Notes: generated by a model not told the origin, from the letters alone. Counted from the stretch's first letter, positions 7,263 through 15,330 are shown. The stretch: DNA of 64,000 bases from Streptomyces sp. DG1A-41 (GCF_037055355.1 NZ_CP146350.1:3805001-3869000), one strand, 5' to 3'. Numbers and translations: made by a program.

Positions 7263-7409
7263 CGGCTTTAGGCAGCCACTTTGGGGCGAGCCTCTAAGAT
7301 CATGGCCCCAACGTCGTGCTTTAACGGGCAGGTCCACAGACTGCCCGACTCGCCGGAAGCTTACGGGGCCATGATCACTCGCCCCAAAGCAGCTCCAGCC
7401 CAAAGCCGC
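7263..7409. repeat. Long nested inverted repeat between AICE core and Pycsar genes
   Basis: TTTGGGGCGAG (7280-7290) and GATCATGGCCCC (7298-7309) are matched in reverse by GGGGCCATGATC (7365-7376) and CTCGCCCCAAA (7378-7388). The arms extend outward through CGGCTTT. A second stem, CGGGCAG (7325-7331)/CTGCCCG (7341-7347), is nested inside. The rest of the 426-base gap 7093-7518 contains no gene I can support. Possible roles are clt transfer site, single-strand origin, or a small non-autonomous insertion. Confidence 0.65.
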
Positions 7410-7518
7410 TCCGCCGACCTCGCGAGCGCGACTGGCCTAGGACACCTCAGTTGTTGAAAGTAGGTAGCCCGGAGCCCGTCGCGTCGGCATACTGGCATAT
7501 CGAGCGATTGGGGAAAGT

Positions 7519-8427
7519 ATGACCGAGAGACCGCCGGTATCCGAGATGATGGATGAATTCGGCGAACATGTCACCTCACAGTTGCGACAAACCCCGCAGG
7601 TGATTGAAACCGACGGCTCGATTGATACAGCGGACCTTTTCATCGACGCCTCAAAGTGGCGAAAGTACCCGCAGGTATCCTGCGTTTTCGCCGACTTGGC
7701 TGGCTCGACAACTCTGCGAGATGGGCGATGGGAGGCGTCAACCGCTTCAATTTATGACGCTGCCGTCAAACCCGCCGTGCGTATTCTCTCAGATTTCGGC
7801 GCCGACTTCATCGATGTGCAAGGAGATGCAGCATTTGGCCTTTTTACTGGCAAGTATTCTCAACGGCGAGCGATTTGCGCTGGAATCACGATTAAGACTT
7901 TCGGTCAGCGCATTCTCATACCCGCTCTCGAGAACAAGTGGCCGATGAACCCGCCGCAGACTGGGTTCAAGATCGGATGTGCGATCAGTGACCTCTTGAG
8001 CAAAAAGATTGGAATCTCGCGCACTGATCATCACGCCCCGGTGTGGGCGGGCCGCGCTGTCAACTATGCGGCTAAGTGTTCACAGCAGGCCGACGCCCAC
8101 GAGATGATCGTCACTAAGCCCATTGCGGACATCATTCGCCGTACCGAGTACCTATGGTATTCCTGCGAATGTGGCGAAGAGTCTGTTCCTCTATGGTCGG
8201 AGCGCCATGTAGAAAAGGTCTCCGGGAAGGACTCTGAGGGTCTGCTCCTCACAAGCAGCTGGTGTGAGAACTGCGGGGACTCGTACTGCGAAAAGGTCTG
8301 CTCCGGTTCCTGGCGAAGGCCGGACCTGGACACGAAACGTCACCGCTTGGAGTATGGCAAGTACCAGGAAGTGATCAAGTTCCGCGATCAAAACAGTCGC
8401 CAAATTCGGCGAGGTATCAGTGGCTAG
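7519..8427 (+). CDS. pycC: Pycsar-type class III nucleotide cyclase (PycC)
   Basis: A 302-residue cyclase whose central class III domain carries the metal-binding Asp in CVFADLAGSTT (D59), the second acidic site in DVQGDAAFGLF (D103) and the late motif GRAVNYAAKC (N181). In Pycsar systems such cyclases make cCMP or cUMP when phage infection is sensed, and the product triggers a membrane or TIR effector. Here the next gene is a PycTM effector whose start overlaps the stop by eight bases, which fixes the assignment. The C-terminus has a Cys-rich segment (C215, C217, C248, C251, C256, C260) that may bind zinc. The usual Arg of the last motif is Lys (K185). The gene looks less GC-rich than its neighbours, as expected for acquired defence cargo. 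Base specificity cannot be read from sequence. Confidence 0.85.
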   Translation: MTERPPVSEMMDEFGEHVTSQLRQTPQVIETDGSIDTADLFIDASKWRKYPQVSCVFADLAGSTTLRDGRWEASTASIYDAAVKPAVRILSDFGADFIDVQGDAAFGLFTGKYSQRRAICAGITIKTFGQRILIPALENKWPMNPPQTGFKIGCAISDLLSKKIGISRTDHHAPVWAGRAVNYAAKCSQQADAHEMIVTKPIADIIRRTEYLWYSCECGEESVPLWSERHVEKVSGKDSEGLLLTSSWCENCGDSYCEKVCSGSWRRPDLDTKRHRLEYGKYQEVIKFRDQNSRQIRRGISG

Positions 8428-8935
8428 TGGAAATTCACCCCGGCCGGATTGCCTACCGCTGACCCAATCCCTCCTGTCGGAGACTCGCGAGGAACTGGCC
8501 AAAGCAGACCAAAAGGCAAACCTTCTCCTTGCGGCGCTCGGGGTGGCAGCTGCGGCGCTAATTGGAGCTTTTGCTAGCGCCAAAATCAATCCGATCAAGT
8601 TTGACTCCGCAGCGCAATGGACTTTTTGGTCCGGCTGCGGATTGGCAACCCTGGCATTGGTGTTTCTCGGTATGGCCGTATACCCCTATCCGGGCAACGG
8701 AAAGCAGGGGCGCATGTACTACTTCGGTGACATGCATGCCAACGGCGAATTGACAGAATCCGAGATTCTGAACCTAATCCAAACGGCGAATCACGCGGAG
8801 CGGAACGTCCAACAGTTTTCGGTGCTGGCCCCATCTGTTGCTCGTAAATACAGGAACATCCGCTTTGGTATGTTCTTCTCGGGTGCAGCGCTTGCCCTTC
8901 TGGCGGTCGGCACCCTGCTAGGGGTGGCGCACTGA
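8420..8935 (+). CDS. pycTM: Pycsar membrane effector (PycTM, DUF5706)
   Basis: A 171-residue effector with the family signature LLSETREELAKADQKANLLL, leading straight into a membrane segment (about 34-54), a second one (about 69-90), a cytosolic helical part (TESEILNLIQTANHAERNVQ) and a third membrane segment at the C-terminus (about 147-168). PycTM proteins respond to cyclic pyrimidine nucleotides by disrupting the inner membrane, stopping growth of the infected cell. GTG start at 8420 lies inside the cyclase's last codons, so the two proteins are translationally coupled, as is usual for these two-gene operons. Confidence 0.85.
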   Translation: MASGNSPRPDCLPLTQSLLSETREELAKADQKANLLLAALGVAAAALIGAFASAKINPIKFDSAAQWTFWSGCGLATLALVFLGMAVYPYPGNGKQGRMYYFGDMHANGELTESEILNLIQTANHAERNVQQFSVLAPSVARKYRNIRFGMFFSGAALALLAVGTLLGVAH

Positions 8936-8989
8936 CTCGACCGAAACCAGGGTCTTCGTGCGCCGTTGACGCCTACCTACGGCTCCAGG

Positions 8990-9574
8990 TCAATCTCTGG
9001 TTGGCAGCGGCTCGTGACGGTGCCAGATCAGGTACCGGTCCTCGCGGCGCAACTCCGCGGAACCCCACTCAATGCGCATGACACCCGTCTCCATGGAGCA
9101 GGCGTAGGCGACGAGAACGAGTTGCACGTCTTCGGGAAGCAGCTCCAGGTCTGGGTGTACCTCGGAGTCATCGAGTTCTCCCCAGTCCAGGTCGAATGCC
9201 GGTTGCCTGGGAGGAGGGCCGTGGCGGCGGATCAGGTCTGCTCGGAACCCTGTGGCCCGACGGAGGCGTGCAGCCGTGACGGGTACGTCTTTCTTCGCAT
9301 AGCGGAGTGGGTAGATGAGGTGGCCGCGGACGAGCATCATCGTGCGTCCTTGCAGGCGCACAGCTTCCCCAAGCCCGGAGATGCCGGCGGCCAGTTCCTC
9401 GTATTGCACCGCATAGAGGCCATGTCCGTAGGCTTCGAGCGTCTGAGTGTGGACACCCTCGTGCCCAGTGCGGGCCCGATCATGCGCCCGGAGGAGGCAA
9501 GCCGGGATGATGTCCGCCAGTTCACCAGCTATGTCCCCGAAGGTCTCACGTGCCCATTGACTGGCTGAACCCAC
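8990..9574 (-). CDS. Hypothetical protein convergent to the Pycsar operon
   Basis: About 194 residues starting GTG at 9574 (GGGGAGGG box eight to ten bases upstream); an upstream ATG at 9613 is less likely. Mixed alpha/beta with a basic middle (YAKKDVPVTAARLRRATGFR) and an acidic stretch (FDLDWGELDDSEVHPDLELL). I do not recognise a family. It faces the Pycsar effector with 54 bases between and is probably a separate cargo gene. Confidence 0.5.
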   Translation of the reverse strand: MGSASQWARETFGDIAGELADIIPACLLRAHDRARTGHEGVHTQTLEAYGHGLYAVQYEELAAGISGLGEAVRLQGRTMMLVRGHLIYPLRYAKKDVPVTAARLRRATGFRADLIRRHGPPPRQPAFDLDWGELDDSEVHPDLELLPEDVQLVLVAYACSMETGVMRIEWGSAELRREDRYLIWHRHEPLPTRD

Positions 9575-10068
9575 GACGTACCGCCCTCCCCTGGTGGTTT
9601 TGCAGCACAGCACCGAGCAGCGTCCACCTAAACCGTGCTGCGCCCAGGCGAGTCACACAAGGTGGCAACCAGCGCACAGAGGGGGCGCACATCACCTGAA
9701 CAAGGTTCATCGCAATCGCCACTCGCGTGCTACAAGCAGCGGATACTCCCCTGGCTCTGTCGCTCGCAGTGACGGCAATCCTGACGGCAACGACGGCGGA
9801 TGGTAGCGACACTCGACAACCCGGGACAGAGGCACAATGGTGCTGTTGGACCGCCCCATCAACGCCTGCCCGCATCTCTAAGCGCCGGATCGCATCTTGG
9901 GTGAGTGTCTTACTGCGTGACAACGCCCACGGACAGCGGCGGACAACCACGCATACCTACGGACCATCGCAGCAGGTGAGAGCCGCACGGCCCCATGGTC
10001 GGAGGCCCAGCCAAGTTGCTTCGGGACGAAGAGGTCCTGGCTTCAAACCCCACCGCCCCGCGCGGTTC
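9575..10068. other. Gene-poor stretch between two cargo genes
   Basis: About 490 bases with no reading frame that looks coding in either direction. A segment near 9990-10050 vaguely resembles the 3' part of a tRNA (GGCTTCAAACCC) but does not fold as one. Probably recombination debris of earlier integrations. Confidence 0.4.
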
Positions 10069-10824
10069 TCAGCTGGAACCGGCGGCAATCTGCCCGACAA
10101 CGGAAAAGCGCTGCTCACACTCCGGGCAAGTCGCCTCACCGAAGGCATAAGTCAGGGCGCGCACGACTTCCTCGTGGCCGTCAGCCAATGCGAGGTCATA
10201 GAGGCGGCGGCCCAGACCTTCCAGGGCGCGGGGGTCGGCCGGATGCAGAGGAACGGTTTCGATGTCATCAGAGAGGGCGTAGTCCTCTGCCGCACTGAAG
10301 AAGCCCCGCTCTCCGATGATCACCCATAGCGACGCGCACCCGTCGGGATCCGGGCACTCGAGCTCGTATTCCTCGCTGACGATGCCCCAGATCAAGTCCT
10401 CCGCCCAGTGGATGTCGCCCTCCAGGTTCAGGGCCGCCTCAACCAGATAGCAGTAGTCGTTCCGGTCGGCGGTGGCCTGCCTCCACCGGTTCGCAGCGCC
10501 CAGTAGGCGTGTGACTTCCGACGCGTACTGGTACCGCAGATTCCGGGTCTCGTAGCGCTGGTCGGCCTGGACGAGCAGGGCGCCGGCCAGGTGGAGGGCC
10601 GAAGCTGCCACGTCGGCTTTGTCGGCCTCCGCCATGTCGGCCAGCGTGGGCAGCACCAGCGGATGGGCGACGTCCAGAGAGCCGTTGTGGTAGAGCTCCG
10701 TCCAGAGGTCGCTCCAGGCCTGACTGTCCCGCCCCTTGGCGGCACGTTCCAGCAGGGCCCTCAGGCGGTCGGAATCGGCGCCGTCTGCGCGGGGAACAGG
10801 AGAACTCGTCGTCATCTCCGGCAT
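10069..10824 (-). CDS. Hypothetical cargo protein with C-terminal CxxC
   Basis: About 251 residues from the ATG at 10824 (a second ATG follows at 10815); the frame is open further upstream but only through the repeat at 10948-10979. The first half is helical with HEAT/TPR-like spacing (HPLVLPTLADMAEADKADVA then SALHLAGALLVQADQRYETR). The second half is acidic, and the end has CPECEQRF, a possible zinc knuckle. Function unknown. It lies between the Pycsar module and an att copy, so it is cargo of the first integrated element. Confidence 0.5.
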   Translation of the reverse strand: MPEMTTSSPVPRADGADSDRLRALLERAAKGRDSQAWSDLWTELYHNGSLDVAHPLVLPTLADMAEADKADVAASALHLAGALLVQADQRYETRNLRYQYASEVTRLLGAANRWRQATADRNDYCYLVEAALNLEGDIHWAEDLIWGIVSEEYELECPDPDGCASLWVIIGERGFFSAAEDYALSDDIETVPLHPADPRALEGLGRRLYDLALADGHEEVVRALTYAFGEATCPECEQRFSVVGQIAAGSS

Positions 10825-10947
10825 CCAAGCAGACTGCCGCAACCGCACTTTCGCCGACCTGTCGATTGCTGTGGAAGTGTGCCGTTCGGCATGTCCGGTG
10901 AGGCTGGGCACGTTCCTGCAAGTCTGCCCGGTGCCGGTGCCGTTCCG

Positions 10948-10979
10948 CTGACATCCAACATTGACATCAACGACCACGG
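10948..10979 (+). repeat. Integrase-arm-like repeat, CTGACATC type
   Basis: Contains CTGACATCC and, after a few bases, TTGACATCAACG. Related copies occur at 12924, 14341 and 15289. It lies 77 bases before an att core, the spacing expected for integrase or Xis arm sites beside attP. Confidence 0.5.
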
Positions 10980-11055
10980 ACAGCAGTGGCGTCTGGCAAT
11001 CATGTGCGGCGCCCGTACGCACAGGGGGCCGCCACCACATGGGGCACTGATCGAA

Positions 11056-11086
11056 CTCCTAAAGCGGGTGTCGCAGGTTCGAATCC
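11056..11086 (+). repeat. att core: 3' segment of tRNA-Arg(CCU), copy 1
   Basis: A 31-base match to the anticodon loop, anticodon 3' stem, variable region and T-arm of a tRNA-Arg(CCU) (loop CTCCTAA, T-loop TTCGAAT). It is identical over that length to the copy at 12830 and then diverges. There is no 5' half, so this is not a tRNA gene but the right-hand att site of an element integrated in that tRNA. The rest of the gap 10825-11264 holds nothing else I can support. Confidence 0.75.
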
Positions 11087-11264
11087 CTAGAAACCGCCCG
11101 GAACTGCTTCCACTTGTTCACCGCGAACACATGAACATGCCCCGGCGTTCGTCCCCCACCTGTTGCCATCCCCGCAGCACCGAGCGTAACCCGCGCGGAG
11201 CAACCTCACCGCTGCTTCATCAATGACGACAGAGGGTGTCGGGTTTACGGCCGACGATGGACGT

Positions 11265-11786
11265 ATGCGCGAAACCCCGGAAGAACTCGACAAGCTCCAG
11301 TCCCTCCTCGACTCCTCCCTCTCCGGCTCGACCGCACACCTCCGCTCGATCGTCGAGGGCCGCACCATCACGGCGGCGCAGCTCACCGGGGTCCTCACCG
11401 GCATGTGCACGCTTGCCCTCTCCACGGTGACCGCAAAGGGCGAACCGCGGATCAGCGGCGCCGACGGGCACTTCCTGCACGGCCGGTGGCACTTCGGCAC
11501 GGCGCGCAACGCCGCCAAGGCCCGTCATCTCGCGGCCCGTCCGGCCGCCAGCGTCGCGTACATGCGCGGCGAGGGCCTCGGCGTGTTCACCCACGGCACG
11601 GTGGAGGAGCTGAACCCCGAGGACGCCGAGACCACAGCCGACTGGCAGGAACTCCTGGCCTACTTGAAGGACTTCTACGGCGACGACGACGCCTTCGACT
11701 GGAACCGCGAGGTCGTCTACTACCGGCTGAACCCACACTGGATGACCGTCTACGCCCCCGACTTCGACAAGCTCACCGGCACGTGA
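11265..11786 (+). CDS. Pyridoxamine 5'-phosphate oxidase-fold protein
   Basis: About 173 residues of the split-barrel flavin/F420-binding superfamily. It opens MRETPEELDKLQSLLDSSL, then shows the strand pattern LALSTVTAKGEPRISGADGH and WHFGTARNAAKARHLAARP typical of PPOX-class proteins. Substrates of this subgroup are unknown; the fold supports FMN or F420 redox chemistry. An open frame begins 14 codons earlier, but the ATG at 11265 matches the family start. It lies just inside the DNA following att copy 1, so it is cargo of a second, reduced integrated segment. Confidence 0.75.
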   Translation: MRETPEELDKLQSLLDSSLSGSTAHLRSIVEGRTITAAQLTGVLTGMCTLALSTVTAKGEPRISGADGHFLHGRWHFGTARNAAKARHLAARPAASVAYMRGEGLGVFTHGTVEELNPEDAETTADWQELLAYLKDFYGDDDAFDWNREVVYYRLNPHWMTVYAPDFDKLTGT

Positions 11787-11836
11787 CGCCGGACCCGTCG
11801 ACGAGGGCCTGCACAACCGCCACACGAGGACCCAGC

Positions 11837-12061
11837 GTGGTGCGAGTCCGCGCATACGACCTGCGTTCCAACGCCCAAGAAGCTCTCTTCCGGGTGCAGA
11901 TGCTCACCGATGACGATGCCTTGAGCGAGGCGGCAGAAGCCGTACTTGCGGACGTCACAGCCCTGCCCAAGACGGACAGCAGGCCCGAACTGGACCAGCG
12001 CAGGGTGAAGACCCGCGACGACATCAGTCGACTGGTCAGAGCGTCCAAGCGCCATCTCTGA
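11837..12061 (+). CDS. Small hypothetical protein or gene remnant
   Basis: A 74-residue frame from GTG at 11837 with GAGGA seven bases upstream. It is helical and charged (SNAQEALFRVQMLTDDDALS, ending RLVRASKRHL). It may be an intact small gene or the 3' end of a longer one. No family recognised. Confidence 0.35.
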   Translation: MVRVRAYDLRSNAQEALFRVQMLTDDDALSEAAEAVLADVTALPKTDSRPELDQRRVKTRDDISRLVRASKRHL

Positions 12062-12335
12062 GGCGCCTGCCAACGCGGCTGCACGCACGGTCAGTCCGTC
12101 AGAGCCGGGCGCCGGGCGCCGGGCCGACCGCACCACAAGCGCACCAGATCAGGCGGGGAACAGCGGGGAATCACGGTGAAAGCGGCCCAGCCTGAGGAGG
12201 CGGCAACCAGGGGTGTTCCCCCAGGTCATTGCACGGACAGGCGCCAAATGCTCGCAGCTTCCCAAGCTGATGGCCTACCGCCAGCTTCTCAGCGGCCGGC
12301 TTCCCTTCGCCGCATTCCGGACCGATCATGGGGTC

Positions 12336-12683
12336 ATGGTGTCAAGCATCGTCGTCCAGTACACCGATCTCCTGCGGACCAGCGACTACGACCTGTGGAG
12401 CCGGTTGCGGGAGCTTCTGAGGGCCCAGGGACTTGATCCGGACCGAACGATCGTCGTCGACCTCTTGCAGGAGGGCCCCGATCACGAGGACGGCCAGGTG
12501 ATTTCCGAGGAAGGCAGGGTCTATAGGTTCACTCTCTACTATGACCAAGCAGCAGAGCACGGCGCGCGCAGCGCCCGCCTTGGCCGCTGGACCGACATAA
12601 CCGATTCTTGGCGGCGCGGATCGCTGGCTACCCGAACAGCCGACGCTTTCGCTTGGATGTCATCGCCCGAAAGCCTGACCTGA
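12336..12683 (+). CDS. Hypothetical cargo protein
   Basis: About 115 residues from the ATG at 12336 (an earlier in-frame ATG at 12213 would add 41 residues of low-quality sequence). Short alpha/beta protein starting MVSSIVVQYTDLLRTSDYDL and containing a VYRFTLYYDQAAEH strand-turn-helix. No recognised domain. It is the last gene before the att region at 12719-12874. Confidence 0.45.
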   Translation: MVSSIVVQYTDLLRTSDYDLWSRLRELLRAQGLDPDRTIVVDLLQEGPDHEDGQVISEEGRVYRFTLYYDQAAEHGARSARLGRWTDITDSWRRGSLATRTADAFAWMSSPESLT

Positions 12684-12718
12684 GGTACTTCGAACCGAAC
12701 AGCCGCCGTGCCACAGCC

Positions 12719-12757
12719 GTGCCAGATACAGGGGTCAGCAGCGGTCAACAAGGGTGG
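12719..12757 (+). repeat. att-flanking repeat, copy A
   Basis: Begins GTGCCAGATACAGGGGTCAG and continues with a GGTCAACA.GGGTG block. A near copy is at 16916-16954. Each lies about 70-110 bases upstream of a tRNA-Arg 3' copy, so these are probably integrase arm-binding regions of related elements. Confidence 0.6.
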
Positions 12758-12829
12758 CTGGCGGGTGCGTCCGTGCCCGCCAGCTCGGTCCGCGAAGCGG
12801 CAGGTCACCGACCCGATGCCCCAGCCTCT

Positions 12830-12874
12830 CTCCTAAAGCGGGTGTCGCAGGTTCGAATCCTGCCGGGGGCACCA
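12830..12874 (+). repeat. att site: 3' half of tRNA-Arg(CCU), copy 2
   Basis: Forty-five bases from anticodon loop CTCCTAA through the T-arm (GCAGG-TTCGAAT-CCTGC), acceptor 3' strand CGGGGGC, A and an encoded CCA. The 5' half (acceptor GCCCCCG and D-arm) is absent. It is followed by a terminator hairpin and an integrase on the opposite strand, the standard att-int arrangement. Confidence 0.8.
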
Positions 12875-12879
12875 GCCAA

Positions 12880-12911
12880 AAGGCCCCGGACCGATCATGG
12901 TCCGGGGCCTT
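12880..12911 (+). terminator. Strong hairpin terminator after att copy 2
   Basis: AAGGCCCCGGACC (12880-12892) pairs perfectly with GGTCCGGGGCCTT (12899-12911) across GATCAT and is followed by a short T-run. It probably travelled with the tRNA 3' end and can also end the integrase transcript arriving from the right. Confidence 0.8.
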
Positions 12912-12923
12912 TGCCATCTACTT

Positions 12924-12939
12924 CTGACATCAACGCGGG
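12924..12939 (+). repeat. CTGACATCAACG repeat between att and integrase
   Basis: A single arm-like repeat (CTGACATCAACGCGGG) four bases before the 3' end of the integrase gene. It matches the second unit of the repeats at 10948 and 15289. Confidence 0.45.
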
Positions 12940-12942
12940 CGG

Positions 12943-13854
12943 TCAGCCGCGGATGGGGCGTCTCCTGAGCAGCCGGTCCATGTGGCTCATGGCTTCGCGC
13001 TGCGTGTCCTGTACGACGTGGGTGTAGACGTCCATGGTGATGCTGATCTGGCTGTGCCCGAGGATCTCCATCACCACGCGGGGCGCGACTCCGGCTGCCG
13101 TGAGCAAGGTGGCCGTTCCATGGCGTGCGTCGTGCAGCCGGATCACACGGAGGCCGGGGTACTGGGCGACGCGGGTGAAGGAGCGGTACAGGTTGCGCGG
13201 CTCGACAGGCCGACCGGTGCGGGTGGCAAAGATGTAGTCCGACTCCTGCCACCTCTCCCCCGCCTTGGCGCGAGCGTCCGCCTGCCGCAGGCGGTGCCAG
13301 CGCAGGGGCGCGATGCAGAGAGCGGGCAGAGGGACTGCGCGGCGACGGCGGCTCTTGGGATCGTCGTCGTACAGGACGCCACGGCGGCGCTGGACCTGGT
13401 GGCGGACGTAGAGGACGCGGTTGTCGAGGTCGACGTCCGACCAGCGCAGGCCTACGATCTCTCCCCGGCGGAGTCCCATGGCGATGGCGAGGACGAAGGC
13501 CGCGTAGAGCGGATCCTTGCGGGAGGCCGCGAGGAAGTCGAGCGTCTCGTCGAGGGCCCATGGGCTCAGATCGGGCTTATCCGTGCGGGGCGGCTCGACG
13601 AGCTTGGCGACGTTACGCGTGATCAATTCCTCGCGGCAGGCCGAGGACAGCGCCGAGCGCAGAACTCGGTGCGCTTCCTTGGCCGTTGCGGCGGTGGTCT
13701 CCTTCTCCAGGCGGACGCTCCCGTCGCGGTGGGGTGTCGCCGCCGCTGGGGCCGTCGATGCGGATGACGGCGTGGCAGTGGACGGCTCCGCGCGTCCAGG
13801 TCGTTCGTACAGTGGCGCGCTCCACCTGGACGCCATGAACCACGCCCGCTCCAC
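12943..13854 (-). pseudogene. int: Tyrosine integrase lacking its N-terminal domain
   Basis: The open frame encodes 303 residues, of which about 255 are a site-specific tyrosine recombinase. The core-binding helices start near KETTAATAKEAHRVLRSALS. The catalytic residues are all present: R129 in GLRRGE, H241 and R244 in RLHDARHG, H267 in LGHS and Y277 in MDVYTHV. The first 45 or so residues are not integrase: the DNA there is a piece of repSA read out of frame. A deletion has joined rep to int, removing xis and the integrase arm-binding domain, so site-specific integration by this protein is unlikely although the catalytic core is intact. It sits directly beside att copy 2. Confidence 0.8.
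13731..13792 (-). pseudogene. repSA fragment fused upstream of the integrase
   Basis: On the minus strand this reads RGAVHCHAVIRIDGPSGGDT in one frame, matching the RepSA segment RGAVHFHAVIRIDGPEGGDT encoded near 285-345. It marks the rep side of a rep-int deletion junction. Confidence 0.75.
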
Positions 13855-14004
13855 GGTGTGTGGGTCGACGGCGGACGGGATGGGAGCTGTGGACAGTGGT
13901 GGGTTGGGGCGGTGTGGCTGCTGACGCTCATGCCGCCGAGTACACCGCCAGCCACAGACAGAAGCCGTTCCGCCCGTGCAGTAACCTCCCCATGGAGGGG
14001 TGCA

Positions 14005-14295
14005 ATGTCCGCGTGGATCATGTTTAGTTCCGGCTGCTTTTTCGCAGTTCTGGGCGTGTTGACCTTGAACGGCCGGGGAACCGCAGCGTATGCGCGGTCG
14101 CCTAGGGTTGGTTGGGGGTGGATAGCGATGGGTGGCGGCTTCATCTTGGACGGAGGACCCAAAATCCTCGGTTTCTCTTCCGAAGCGGCGGCGAATCTTT
14201 CCGCCGTGGCTCTGGGGCTCATCGTGCTCGGCGCGGCGCTTCAGGTTCGGGGCGGAGCGTTCACCAGAGCTCGTCGTGCTGGCGACGGCGACTGA
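14005..14295 (+). CDS. Small membrane protein
   Basis: A 96-residue protein from ATG at 14005, preceded by GGAGGGG. It has three hydrophobic segments (MFSSGCFFAVLGVLTL, GWGWIAMGGGFIL and LSAVALGLIVLGAAL) and a basic tail. Its frame is open upstream but without a start signal. Cargo of the segment between att copies 2 and 3; role unknown. Confidence 0.55.
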   Translation: MSAWIMFSSGCFFAVLGVLTLNGRGTAAYARSPRVGWGWIAMGGGFILDGGPKILGFSSEAAANLSAVALGLIVLGAALQVRGGAFTRARRAGDGD

Positions 14296-14340
14296 GCGGC
14301 GCCTCTACTCCCTATCTAGGGCGACCGTCAAGTGAGCCAC

Positions 14341-14378
14341 TGATGTTTGACACCAGCGGCTGACACCAACAGCGGCGG
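14341..14378 (+). repeat. TGACACCA-type arm repeats
   Basis: Two units, TTTGACACCAGCGGC and CTGACACCAACAGCGGC, related to the CTGACATCAACG repeats elsewhere in the island. Position and spacing suggest the edge of another degraded element. Confidence 0.4.
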
Positions 14379-14552
14379 ATGAAGGCGTAGCACGGCGAAC
14401 CCTAGCGACCGCTCCCACGCCGCATGGAGGCCAAGATCCAGTGCCTAGAGCTCGCGATGATCGACCTGATAAGGGCCGTCCCTCTATAGGGGCGGTGGAG
14501 GCACCGATCAGTCGTCGCCGACCACGTAGGCCCTGCCGAGTACGCTCCGCGC

Positions 14553-15305
14553 ATGGCTGTTTCTGTGCACGTCCCGGAGTATTTCGAGGACTGCGAACTG
14601 GTATCTGGCGAGGACCTCGCGCTGGAGCCCGCCTTCTGGCTCGCCCATCTCTTGTTGACTGTGGGTGATCCGAGCGAGGATCCACAGCGCTACGGGGTTG
14701 ACGCAGCAGCCTACGAGGAGATGGCGGAGCGCCTCAGCGATCCCGAAGAGCCCTGGCCTGTCCTGCGCGCTTCCCTGGCTGGTGGGCATACGGCCTACGT
14801 CGTGTACGCCAACTTCGAAGACGTGAACAACGTCGACTTCTTCGTCCGCCATCCTGACTGGGGACGGCTCGGTTACCTCGGCCAGTGCGGCGCCGACGAT
14901 GCCGGCCCCGGGCTGTCCTGGACGGAACTCACCACGCTGGCAGCATCCACGCCGGACCACGGTGAAGGCTTGACCGACAGGTCACAGCGCCTGTTGCTCC
15001 TCCTTCCGATGCTCGGGGATGCGGAAATACCCAACGAAGCTCACGGCACAGTGACACTGGCGCTGATCCACTGCGGGGTGCCTTCCGATGCAGCCCGCGA
15101 GTTGGCGACAAGCTTGCTGGGGGAGCCTGAGCCAGGTGAGGGCCCCCGCTGGACCGCGACTGCCGACAACCCGATCGCGGTTTGTTCGTCGCCCTACAGT
15201 CCCCGCCGGGTGCCGCTCGCACTCGGTATCACGCCGGGCCAGGCGCAGGCTCTCGCCGACGTCCTCAATGGGCGAGGGACGCCACCCCCTGACATCCATG
15301 ACTGA
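14553..15305 (+). CDS. Hypothetical cargo protein
   Basis: A 250-residue soluble protein starting MAVSVHVPEYFEDCELVSGE. The first part is acidic, with HTAYVVYANFEDVNNVDFFV strands, then a helical second half with SDAARELATSLLG. No domain recognised. The last codons (PPPDIHD) are written in the CTGACATC repeat, so the native C-terminus may have been replaced when the flanking element inserted. Confidence 0.5.
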   Translation: MAVSVHVPEYFEDCELVSGEDLALEPAFWLAHLLLTVGDPSEDPQRYGVDAAAYEEMAERLSDPEEPWPVLRASLAGGHTAYVVYANFEDVNNVDFFVRHPDWGRLGYLGQCGADDAGPGLSWTELTTLAASTPDHGEGLTDRSQRLLLLLPMLGDAEIPNEAHGTVTLALIHCGVPSDAARELATSLLGEPEPGEGPRWTATADNPIAVCSSPYSPRRVPLALGITPGQAQALADVLNGRGTPPPDIHD

Positions 15306-15330
15306 CATCAACGCCGACGAACACCAGCGG
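15289..15330 (+). repeat. Double CTGACATC arm-like repeat
   Basis: CTGACATCC followed by CTGACATCAACGCCGACGA and CACCAGCGGC, closely matching 10948-10979 and the bases after it. No att core follows here, so this end has decayed. Confidence 0.45.

Noticed and set aside
9985..10055. Possible tRNA or att remnant ending GGCTTCAAACCC
   Set aside because: Does not fold into a cloverleaf and does not match the tRNA-Arg copies.
12720..12874. Complete tRNA-Arg gene at the second att copy
   Set aside because: Only the 3' half (anticodon loop onward) is present. No acceptor 5' strand GCCCCCG or D-arm precedes it.
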